DNA of 7,866 bases, taken from contig CAJCHQ010000298.1 in NCBI GenBank assembly GCA_903970295.1, positions 1 to 7,866 of the forward strand, in the 5' to 3' direction. The DNA comes from Bryobacterales bacterium (GTDB lineage Bacteria > Cyanobacteriota > Vampirovibrionia > Obscuribacterales > Obscuribacteraceae). A model generated the notes under the pieces. It did no database searches. It was not told the origin of the DNA and saw only the letters and a list, made by a program, of their open reading frames with translations. Position 1 is the first letter of the stretch. Each line of letters opens with the position of its first letter. Shown here piece after piece: positions 1 to 5,699 of the stretch. The translations under genes were made by a program, and so were the position numbers.

Positions 1-1
1 T

Positions 2-1471
2 CTGGTCAGGTCGGTAGATTTTGGCCTGATCGACGGCAACCGACCGTTCATTATTATGGACTTCGTCGAGGGACAAACTCTCGCTAAGTATTTGAAACAA
101 AAAGGTCCTCTACCGCTGGCTATGGCGCTTAAAATCTTTATCCCTGTCTGTTTAGCCATGGACTATGCACACAAACAGGGTGTGGTTCATCGCGACATCA
201 CGCCGAACAATATTATTCTTGTTTCGAATGCAGCTGGTAGTGGTGACGAATTTACTCCGAAAATCATCGATTTTGGCATCGCCAAAATGGCTTCGGATGA
301 TGAAGTGGCTCTGACCAAAGCCGGAGAGATTTTTGGCACGCCCTTGTACATGAGCCCGGAGCAATGTTTGGGAGCCAAGATTGACAATCGCAGCGATATT
401 TATTCATTGGGTTGCGTCTTCTTCGAGGTTTTAACCGGCGCTCCACCATTTCGCGCTGAAACTGCTCTGGCTACTATGATGCAGCATCGGCAGGATAAAC
501 CTTATTCGTTGAGAGAAGCATCATTGGGACAACAGTTTCCCGAAGCTCTAGAGCGCATAATCGGCATGATGCTAGCCAAGGACCCGGCTAACCGTTACAG
601 CACCGGTGGTGATGTCGCATCTGATTTTTTGTGGCTGCAACAAGGGCGTTCAGAACGGGTCCGAGCGAATCCACCCGGCTATTCCTCTCCAAAATCGCAA
701 AGGCCCTGGCTGCGCATTGTCGCAGTCGTCGTGCTTGCCCTTGTCACCATTGGTGGTGGCGTATTCGTTTGGCAGTACCTGTCGCTGGATCGATCGACCA
801 AGCCCACAGTCGCACATGCCTCCGAGACCTACCAGCCTGTGACAACTTCGAGTCACGCCGAGGAAGAAACCGAAACACTGTATTCGCACAGCGAAAATGG
901 TTTGCGCATATTCAAATTGCCGGCCTCGGTAAAATTCGGCGAATTTTTCTGGTGGAACAAAAGACAATTGCAAACCGTGATCGCCGAAGCTGATTGCCAG
1001 GTGCCGCAGACGGCGAAATTGATGCTGCGCGTCGGACCCAGATTGTACACAACCAATCCCTCTTATTTCTCCCGCTTTCAACAAAATGATTTGAGCGGGC
1101 TTCTTTTGGTACCTGGACGAGGGGAATTGTCCACGGTGTTCGATCCAGAGAAACTGAATCGCTTCTTCTCGTTCACACTGCCTCTGGAATCAGTGCGGTT
1201 GATAATCTGGGAGCTGGACACGGTAACACCCTACATAATCGAACGATTAGGTCAGTTGCCTCAATTGCACTGGCTTTGCTTCCATGAAGGTGTGGAGAAC
1301 GACTCTCACATATCCAGCTTGAAAAATCTGGAGAAGATCAAGGTGTTTTCAATTTGTGGTCCGCGTGATCCTGGCGGCAAATACGATGTCGTTGAAGACG
1401 TGACCGGTATCATCAACAAAGGGATAAAAGGCAAATCAATGCGTCGTCTGGAGTTGATAGAACTAAAGTGA
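2..1471 (+). CDS. Membrane Ser/Thr protein kinase (Hanks/PknB type), 5' partial, with extracytoplasmic leucine-rich tail
   Basis: The frame is open to the left edge, so the first in-frame ATG (base 56) is internal. The codons before it read like strand beta-4/5 of a kinase (...RPFIIMDFVEG). The Gly-rich loop and the ATP-binding Lys lie outside the window. Counting residues from base 2, visible motifs are HRD (63-65) in the catalytic loop, DFG (90-92), an SPE version of the APE motif (118-120) and DIYSLG with the F-helix Asp (132). A strongly hydrophobic segment at about 237-259 is one transmembrane helix. Topology is then cytoplasmic kinase and outside C-terminus, as in PASTA-type kinases, but the tail has no PASTA repeat. 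It has Leu-rich stretches such as QLPQLHWL (from 418) and LKNLEKIKVF. Family role: phosphorylation of Ser/Thr on target proteins in response to a signal sensed outside. The catalytic-loop Lys is replaced by Thr (HRDITPNN). The tail appears to continue in another frame in the next ORF. Confidence 0.93.
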   Translation: MVRSVDFGLIDGNRPFIIMDFVEGQTLAKYLKQKGPLPLAMALKIFIPVCLAMDYAHKQGVVHRDITPNNIILVSNAAGSGDEFTPKIIDFGIAKMASDDEVALTKAGEIFGTPLYMSPEQCLGAKIDNRSDIYSLGCVFFEVLTGAPPFRAETALATMMQHRQDKPYSLREASLGQQFPEALERIIGMMLAKDPANRYSTGGDVASDFLWLQQGRSERVRANPPGYSSPKSQRPWLRIVAVVVLALVTIGGGVFVWQYLSLDRSTKPTVAHASETYQPVTTSSHAEEETETLYSHSENGLRIFKLPASVKFGEFFWWNKRQLQTVIAEADCQVPQTAKLMLRVGPRLYTTNPSYFSRFQQNDLSGLLLVPGRGELSTVFDPEKLNRFFSFTLPLESVRLIIWELDTVTPYIIERLGQLPQLHWLCFHEGVENDSHISSLKNLEKIKVFSICGPRDPGGKYDVVEDVTGIINKGIKGKSMRRLELIELK

Positions 1472-1845
1472 CATTGGAGCAAATCGCGCTGATTTGTCGT
1501 GTTCGCACATTGGATACATTAGATCTTCAAGGAAATGATTTTGCTAAGAGTGCAGAAGACAAACAAGCGGTGTGGTCTCAGTTGGCTCAACTGCCTGAAT
1601 TGAAACGACTGAGTCTTGGTTCTTCAATGCTCGAGGGGTTGCAGATTCCTCAAGGTCCCCGGCATTTGGAAAATCTGAAAACGCTGATATTCAACTATTG
1701 CAAGCGTTGGCCAGCCGATTTCAAAGAGCAGCTCGAAAATGCTTATCCGGGCGTCGACGTCATTGTCGATAACAAAGGCTCAGACACTGCCTGTGACTGG
1801 TTCGATCCACTCAAGGCTGACCCAGCCGAGGCAGATCTGTGGTGA
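1468..1845 (+). CDS. Leucine-rich-repeat fragment, probably the frame-displaced C-terminus of the preceding kinase
   Basis: The ORF of 125 codons opens with GTG, overlapping the kinase stop in a GTGA arrangement. It has no signal peptide, no membrane segment and no convincing Shine-Dalgarno at the right distance (the nearest GGAG is about 14 bases upstream). Its sequence is leucine-rich-repeat-like: RVRTLDTLDLQGNDF, then QLPELKRLSL, then HLENLKTLIF. The QLPxLxxL...LxNLxxxxF pattern matches the last part of the kinase (QLPQLHWL...LKNLEKIKVF). Joining ...RRLELIELK to VTLEQIALI would restore a continuous repeat. A one-base loss near 1464-1469 (a true AAAAG or AAGG run, for example) would explain the split. 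It could instead be a translationally coupled separate protein, or the site of real or programmed frameshifting. It ends in a likely repeat cap (FKEQLENAYPGVDVIV) and an acidic tail. Confidence 0.6.
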   Translation: MTLEQIALICRVRTLDTLDLQGNDFAKSAEDKQAVWSQLAQLPELKRLSLGSSMLEGLQIPQGPRHLENLKTLIFNYCKRWPADFKEQLENAYPGVDVIVDNKGSDTACDWFDPLKADPAEADLW

Positions 1846-1866
1846 TCTCAAGTTAGCCGGCAGTTT

Positions 1867-1898
1867 TTGAGCGCTGACTTTCTTTGCTGTAATATGAT
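1867..1898 (+). promoter_or_regulatory. Putative sigma-70-type promoter for the formimidoyltransferase-cyclodeaminase gene
   Basis: TTGAGC (1867-1872) is followed after 17 bases by TAATAT (1890-1895). An overlapping TATGAT (1893-1898) matches the -10 consensus at five of six positions but has poorer spacing. Transcription would begin near 1902, giving a leader of about 25 bases. This is the only promoter-like pair in the 82-base gap after the kinase fragment. No intrinsic terminator was found in that gap. Confidence 0.45.
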
Positions 1899-1915
1899 TG
1901 CGTGGGTTTGCATTT

Positions 1916-1922
1916 GAGAGGA
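1916..1922 (+). promoter_or_regulatory. Ribosome binding site that sets the start of the FTCD gene
   Basis: GAGAGGA lies five bases before the ATG at 1928. It supports that ATG over the in-frame TTG at 1898. The family also begins immediately with MxLVECVPNFSEG, which fits the ATG start. Confidence 0.75.
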
Positions 1923-1927
1923 TAGCC

Positions 1928-3637
1928 ATGCGTCTGGTGGAGTGTGTCCCTAATTTTAGTGAGGGGCGGAATGAAAAAGTAATCAATGCGATTACTGATG
2001 CAATCAAAGGCGTGGCTGGAATTAATTTATTGGATGTAGATCCCGGCTGGTCAACCAATCGCACAGTCGTGACTTTTGTCGGTGAACCGGATGCCGTTGT
2101 TGAAGCAGCCTTCCAGGCGATTTCTACTGCCGCCCATTTGATCGATATGCGCAAACATAAAGGCGAGCATCCGCGCATGGGTGCCACCGATGTCTGCCCG
2201 TTCGTGCCCGTCGCCGGTGTGACCATGGAAGAATGCGCAGAACTGGCGGCTCGCCTCGGTGAGAGAGTGGGTGAGCAATTGAAAATTCCCGTTTATCTGT
2301 ATGCGGCAGCCGCCAGGGTCACTGCCCGCCAGAGCCTGGCTGATATTCGCAAAGGCGAGTATGAGTCCCTGCCTGGCAAGCTTAAGCAAGATTGGTTCAA
2401 GCCTGATTTTGGTCCAAGCGAATTCAATGCCCAGTCTGGTGCCACCGTTATTGGTGCCAGACCTTTTCTGATTGCATACAATGTCAATCTCAATACTAAA
2501 TCCAAGAAATTAGCCAACGAGATTGCTCTCAATATTCGTGAGGCGGGCCGGGCGAAAAAGGCCGCGGATGGTTCGACCTTGAAAGATCAAGATGGTAAAA
2601 CGATCAAGCAGGCTGGAATTTTGCCGGCTTGCCGAGCGGTGGGTTGGTATGTCGATGAATATGAGCGCGCGCAAGTATCCATTAATCTGGTCGACATTGC
2701 TGTCACATCTGTGCATCAGGCTTTTGATGAGTGTGTGCGCCAGGCCGAAAAGATCGGTTTGCGTGTCACAGGCAGCGAAATTGTCGGATTGATTCCACTC
2801 GCGCCCATGCTGGATGCCGGTCGTCATTACCTGGCCAAACAAGGGCGCTCGACCGGTGTCAGTGAGAAAGAACTGATCACAGTCGCCACTCAATCATTGG
2901 GTTTAGCCGATCTCGCTCCTTTTGCGCCAAGCCAAAAAATCATCGAATACAAAGTACGCCCTAAAGAAAAACTATTGCAGGAAAGAACACTAGCTGATTT
3001 TCTCGACGAATTGGCCAGTGAATCAGCTGCCCCCGGCGGCGGTAGTGTGTCTGCTCTGTGTGCTGCTTTGTCTGTCAGCTTGAGTGCCATGGTGGCCAAT
3101 CTTACTTACGATAAAAAAGGTTTCGAGAAGCATAAGCACTTGATGGGAAAGACGGCCAATTCGGGCCAAAGCTTGAAGACCAGATTTCTCAAGGCTGTCG
3201 ACGATGACATGAAAGCCTTTAATAAAATAATCGATGCTCGCCGCATGCCCAAGACCTCAATAGAAGAGAAGACGGCTCGCGATTTAGCAATTCTTACCGC
3301 TAATGGGGCAGCGATTGCTGTACCAATGTCCGTGATCGAAGGGTGCAAACAGGCGCTCGAGCTAGCCGCGGTCGTGATCGAAGACGGCAATCCGAATTCT
3401 CTTAGCGATGCCGGATGTGCCGTCTTGAACGCCGTGGCCGCCGCTGAAGGCGCCTACATGAATGTCTTGATCAACGCTTCTGGGCTGAGCAAAGATGGCG
3501 AAGAGGGGCAGCTGAGGATTTCGGCGACCCAAAACGCTACCGCGCAAATTTTGACGTTGCGCAAACTGGCTCAGTCGTTGCAGTCGCAGGTAATGAAAAA
3601 CTTGACTGGCGATCTGAACTTGGAAACCGCAAAATGA
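1928..3637 (+). CDS. ftcD: Bifunctional glutamate formimidoyltransferase / formimidoyltetrahydrofolate cyclodeaminase
   Basis: The protein has 569 residues, close to the fused animal enzyme (about 540). It moves the formimidoyl group of N-formimidoyl-L-glutamate to tetrahydrofolate, releasing glutamate, then cyclises it to 5,10-methenyl-THF with loss of ammonia. These are the last steps of one histidine-degradation route, in the cytoplasm. The transferase domain covers about 1-335: CVPNFSEGRN at 6-15, STNRTVVTFVG at 42-52, KGEHPRMGATDVCPF at 78-92 with the expected catalytic His at 81, and GATVIGARPFLIAYNVN at 171-187. The helical cyclodeaminase domain covers about 350-569 and opens with the hallmark SAAPGGGSVSA (366-376). 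A segment near 208-235 is longer than in the mammalian protein, as I recall for bacterial versions. No key motif is missing. No hutH, hutU or hutI is in the window. The gene has its own likely promoter. The next gene, on the same strand, is a glutamate-dehydrogenase relative, which fits use of the released glutamate. Confidence 0.96.
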   Translation: MRLVECVPNFSEGRNEKVINAITDAIKGVAGINLLDVDPGWSTNRTVVTFVGEPDAVVEAAFQAISTAAHLIDMRKHKGEHPRMGATDVCPFVPVAGVTMEECAELAARLGERVGEQLKIPVYLYAAAARVTARQSLADIRKGEYESLPGKLKQDWFKPDFGPSEFNAQSGATVIGARPFLIAYNVNLNTKSKKLANEIALNIREAGRAKKAADGSTLKDQDGKTIKQAGILPACRAVGWYVDEYERAQVSINLVDIAVTSVHQAFDECVRQAEKIGLRVTGSEIVGLIPLAPMLDAGRHYLAKQGRSTGVSEKELITVATQSLGLADLAPFAPSQKIIEYKVRPKEKLLQERTLADFLDELASESAAPGGGSVSALCAALSVSLSAMVANLTYDKKGFEKHKHLMGKTANSGQSLKTRFLKAVDDDMKAFNKIIDARRMPKTSIEEKTARDLAILTANGAAIAVPMSVIEGCKQALELAAVVIEDGNPNSLSDAGCAVLNAVAAAEGAYMNVLINASGLSKDGEEGQLRISATQNATAQILTLRKLAQSLQSQVMKNLTGDLNLETAK

Positions 3638-3686
3638 TGTTCAGGTGACAGCCGACCCGTTAGATAAGTGACCGCTTTGATCCCCT

Positions 3687-3706
3687 GGCGCAGTGGTGGA
3701 AGCGCC
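3687..3706 (+). repeat. Inverted repeat GGCGC-N10-GCGCC upstream of the dehydrogenase -10 box
   Basis: Perfect five-base arms (3687-3691 and 3702-3706) flank AGTGGTGGAA. The dyad occupies the place where a -35 element would sit relative to TATAAT at 3717, and no good -35 is present. It could be an activator or repressor site, or simply chance in GC-rich sequence. Confidence 0.35.
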
Positions 3707-3716
3707 GGATTCGGAA

Positions 3717-3722
3717 TATAAT
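3717..3722 (+). promoter_or_regulatory. Putative -10 element (perfect TATAAT) for the dehydrogenase gene
   Basis: The hexamer is an exact match to the sigma-70 -10 consensus. The -35 position 16-18 bases upstream (around 3693-3699, TGGTGG) is poor, so an activator may be needed. Transcription would begin near 3729, downstream of the in-frame GTG at 3693, which argues against that GTG as the translation start. Confidence 0.4.
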
Positions 3723-3737
3723 ACGAAGTCGGTGGCG

Positions 3738-3786
3738 TGCTGCCAAGAAGCGGCATCCGAGTGGAACCAGGCGCTGCGAAGGCGCC
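3738..3786 (+). promoter_or_regulatory. Two short potential hairpins in the dehydrogenase mRNA leader
   Basis: TGCTGC (3738-3743) can pair with GCGGCA (3750-3755) around a six-base loop, with one G-U pair. GGCGC (3770-3774) pairs perfectly with GCGCC (3782-3786) around TGCGAAG. The second repeats the arms of the dyad at 3687-3706 and ends 17 bases before the chosen start codon. No known riboswitch class was recognised. A role in translation control is inference only. Confidence 0.25.
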
Positions 3787-3794
3787 CTATCATG

Positions 3795-3798
3795 AGGG
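3795..3798 (+). promoter_or_regulatory. Ribosome binding site supporting the ATG at 3804
   Basis: AGGG lies five bases before ATG 3804, the best-placed Shine-Dalgarno among the candidate starts. A GAAGG at 3778-3782 could instead serve the ATG at 3792, nine bases on, adding four residues. Confidence 0.45.
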
Positions 3799-3803
3799 TT
3801 ATG

Positions 3804-5117
3804 ATGGCAACTGCATCCGGAAGTAAGGGCGCGTCGGGCAGCAAAGAAGCGCAAAGCTACAGCGGCAACGAATGGGAAACGCTTGATTTCAAAATGGCTC
3901 AGGAGCGACTTCTAAAAGTAGCTGAGCTCATGAAAATTGATGACAATGCGATCGAACCGCTCAAACACCCCAAACGTTCTCTGTCAGTTGTAATTCCAGC
4001 CCGCATGGACGATGGCACGGTCAGGACCTTTATGGGTTATCGCGTCCACCATGACCTGGCGCTCGGGCCCGGAAAAGGCGGTTTGCGTTTCCATCCCAAC
4101 GTCAACCTTGGTGAAGTATCGGCGATGGCTATGCTCATGACCTGGAAGTGCGCACTGCTCGGTCTGCCGTTTGGTGGCGCCCATGGTGGCATCCGTCTGG
4201 ACCCGCACGCAATGAGTCTAAGCGAACTCGAGCATGTTACCCGTCGCTACACTTCTGAAATACTTAGCATGATCGGACCGGCTGAAGATATTACCGGACC
4301 CGACCTGAACACGAACGAGCAGACGATGTCCTGGATGATGGACACCTACAGTGTCAACGTCGGCCATACAGTGCCCTCGATTGTCACTGGTAAGCCGCGC
4401 TCGATTGGCGGTTCGTTGAGTTTGATGGAAGCGACAGGATTTGGCGTTGCTTTAGCAATCAAGCACCTGGTTTGCCACATGCCAGATCCCCAAGATTCGC
4501 CGGCGATTGTCGTGCAAGGGCTGGGGCAAGTAGGCATGTATGTGGCAAACACTCTCAGCAAAGAAGGGTTTCGTATTACCGGTGTGTCAGATAGCACTGG
4601 CGGTCTGCACAATACTCGGGGCATCAACCTCCAGGAATTGACCGAGTACATAAAAAACGAAGGCTCGGTCAAGGGATTCAAGGGAGCTGATGCCGTTTCC
4701 AAAGATGAACTTCTGGAACTGCCGTGCGATCTGTTAGCACCGTGCGCGGTGGCTAATGTATTGCACAAGGGGAATGCTAATAAAATCAAAGCCAGATTCG
4801 TGGTGGAAGGAGCCAATGCGCCCACCACGCCAGAAGCTGATGAAATTTTGGAAGCGAACGGTATCACTGTCGTCCCTGATATTCTCGCCAATTCGGCTGG
4901 AGTTACAGTCGGCTATTTCGAGTGGGTGCAAGGACTAATGCGGCTTTTCTGGACGGAAACCGAAGTCTACAAGCAACTAGCCGATCTCAATCACAAGACT
5001 TCCGAAAAAGTGTACGACATGGCAAACAAGCACAAGTGCAGTTTGCGTTCGGCCGCTATGATGATTGCTCTCGAAAGGATCATGGAAGCGCGTCGCTTAC
5101 GCGGTCTCTACCCGTAG
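3804..5117 (+). CDS. gdhA: Glutamate-dehydrogenase-like protein (Glu/Leu/Phe/Val dehydrogenase family) with altered active site
   Basis: From ATG 3804 the protein has 437 residues, a normal length for hexameric NAD(P)-dependent glutamate dehydrogenase (glutamate to 2-oxoglutarate plus ammonia, cytoplasm). The first 20 residues are a Gly/Ser/Ala/Lys tail. Substrate domain: GYRVHHDLALGPGKGGLRFHP (from 78, motif Lys 91), MTWKCALLGLPFGGAHGG (from 112) and DITGPDLNTN (162-171, Asp 167). Cofactor domain: GLGQVG (239-244), VSDS (261-264), VVEGANAPTTPEAD (333-346) and PDILANSAGVTVGYFEW (358-374). Using Clostridium symbiosum numbering, Lys89, Lys113 and Asp165 are kept (91, 115, 167), but catalytic Lys125 is His127. 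Ser380, which touches the glutamate side chain, is Gly370. The usual ATGRGV is ATGFGV and EWVQN is EWVQG. Fold assignment is secure; glutamate dehydrogenase activity is doubtful. It follows the glutamate-releasing FTCD gene but has its own leader. An in-frame GTG at 3693 would add 37 residues; I do not favour it. Confidence 0.9.
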   Translation: MATASGSKGASGSKEAQSYSGNEWETLDFKMAQERLLKVAELMKIDDNAIEPLKHPKRSLSVVIPARMDDGTVRTFMGYRVHHDLALGPGKGGLRFHPNVNLGEVSAMAMLMTWKCALLGLPFGGAHGGIRLDPHAMSLSELEHVTRRYTSEILSMIGPAEDITGPDLNTNEQTMSWMMDTYSVNVGHTVPSIVTGKPRSIGGSLSLMEATGFGVALAIKHLVCHMPDPQDSPAIVVQGLGQVGMYVANTLSKEGFRITGVSDSTGGLHNTRGINLQELTEYIKNEGSVKGFKGADAVSKDELLELPCDLLAPCAVANVLHKGNANKIKARFVVEGANAPTTPEADEILEANGITVVPDILANSAGVTVGYFEWVQGLMRLFWTETEVYKQLADLNHKTSEKVYDMANKHKCSLRSAAMMIALERIMEARRLRGLYP

Positions 5118-5122
5118 ACGCG
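5089..5122. terminator. Imperfect hairpin across the 3' end of the dehydrogenase gene, possible terminator
   Basis: CGCGTC (5089-5094) pairs with GACGCG (5117-5122). Inside it TACG (5098-5101) pairs with CGTA (5113-5116), and GGT (5103-5105) with ACC (5110-5112), closing a CTCT loop. That is 13 base pairs broken by bulges of three bases and one base. It spans the TAG stop and sits at the meeting point of two converging genes only 15 bases apart. No T-run follows on either strand, so it is not a textbook intrinsic terminator. It might stop transcription with Rho, or only protect the mRNA end. Confidence 0.3.
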
Positions 5123-5132
5123 ATCAGTGGTA

Positions 5133-5687
5133 TCAATTAAATGTGGCGGCGAGGGCGATTGACCCATCCGGTCTTTTGGAGATGGTGATTTTGCCTTGCG
5201 TGTCCGCATAGCGAATATTCTGCGGTGTTCCGGCCAGAGCCTTTGTCACTGCTGCAGTATATGACTGCAATTCGCGCTGCACTTCTCGTTTGGTCTTGGG
5301 TGAAGGTCGACCCAGTGATTCGAAGGCGAAATCCAGAGCATGCAATGACGCCAGAGCTTTTCCCGCCTCACGGTTTGTGCCTAACCGGATAAGCATTGAC
5401 TGCCCCGTGATCAGGTTGTTTTCCACCGTCACGGTCAGTCCGCCTTCAAAGCCTGGCGCCGCTTTTTGTGTGGCTTGATCCAACATCATCGTGAAGTGAT
5501 AGTCGGTGCGGCCTTGCCTGGGCTCTTGCCCTCTGGCTTTGAAATTCATGACGATGCGATTCTGGAAAATATTGAAGTCTTCGCCTAATTTGGCTGACGC
5601 AGGCGTCTGCCAGCTGAAGACAGAGAGCATTGCCAGAATCAGTGAAAGCAGTTTGTTCGCATCAGTTTCGCTTGCGGAAACAGTCAT
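5133..5687 (-). CDS. Exported protein of unknown function
   Basis: I do not recognise a family. The 184-residue product begins with a likely Sec signal peptide: a short N-region containing only one Lys (12), a hydrophobic core at about 13-25, and TPASA followed by Lys 33 as a good signal peptidase I site (cleavage after 32). There is no lipobox Cys and no later membrane helix. The mature part of about 152 residues looks like a small alternating-strand domain (GGLTVTVENN, KITISKRPDGSIAL) with a helical stretch around 105-150 (EVQRELQSYTAAVTKAL). The start has no clear Shine-Dalgarno. The preceding eIF-2B-like gene stops only 12 bases upstream on the same strand, so translation may be coupled and the two are probably cotranscribed. 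It converges on the dehydrogenase gene. The protein probably acts outside the cytoplasmic membrane; no function can be assigned. Confidence 0.78.
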   Translation of the reverse strand: MTVSASETDANKLLSLILAMLSVFSWQTPASAKLGEDFNIFQNRIVMNFKARGQEPRQGRTDYHFTMMLDQATQKAAPGFEGGLTVTVENNLITGQSMLIRLGTNREAGKALASLHALDFAFESLGRPSPKTKREVQRELQSYTAAVTKALAGTPQNIRYADTQGKITISKRPDGSIALAATFN

Positions 5688-5699
5688 GGGTTAACCGTT

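Noticed and set aside
56..58. ATG at 56 as a real kinase start
   Set aside because: The frame is open upstream and reads as kinase N-lobe sequence; a start here would lack the ATP-binding region.
650..1084. 144-codon minus-strand ORF inside the kinase gene
   Set aside because: Antisense shadow of the membrane helix and tail of the kinase; no independent support.
1848..1871. CTCAA...TTGAG inverted repeat after the kinase fragment as a terminator
   Set aside because: Only five pairs with a 14-15 base loop and no T-run following; it overlaps the likely -35 element instead.
1898..1927. TTG at 1898 as the start of the FTCD gene
   Set aside because: The GAGAGGA site and the family's N-terminus (MxLVECVPNFSEG) both point to ATG 1928; the TTG overlaps the likely -10 element.
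1780..2226. 148-codon minus-strand ORF across the kinase fragment end and the FTCD start
   Set aside because: Antisense to the conserved transferase N-terminus and covers the promoter region; no motif.
3684..3760. tRNA-like look of GGCGCAGTGGTGGAAGCGCC (D-arm resemblance)
   Set aside because: No matching acceptor stem, anticodon arm or T-arm (no GGTTCGA-like loop) can be built around it.
3693..3803. GTG at 3693 as the start of the dehydrogenase (adds 37 residues)
   Set aside because: No Shine-Dalgarno, unusual N-terminal extension for the family, and a perfect TATAAT lies inside it; ATG 3804 has AGGG at good spacing.
4346..4891. 181-codon ORF on the minus strand inside the dehydrogenase gene
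   Set aside because: Fully antisense to a clear family protein, Ser/Thr/Pro-rich shadow composition, no recognisable motif or ribosome binding site.
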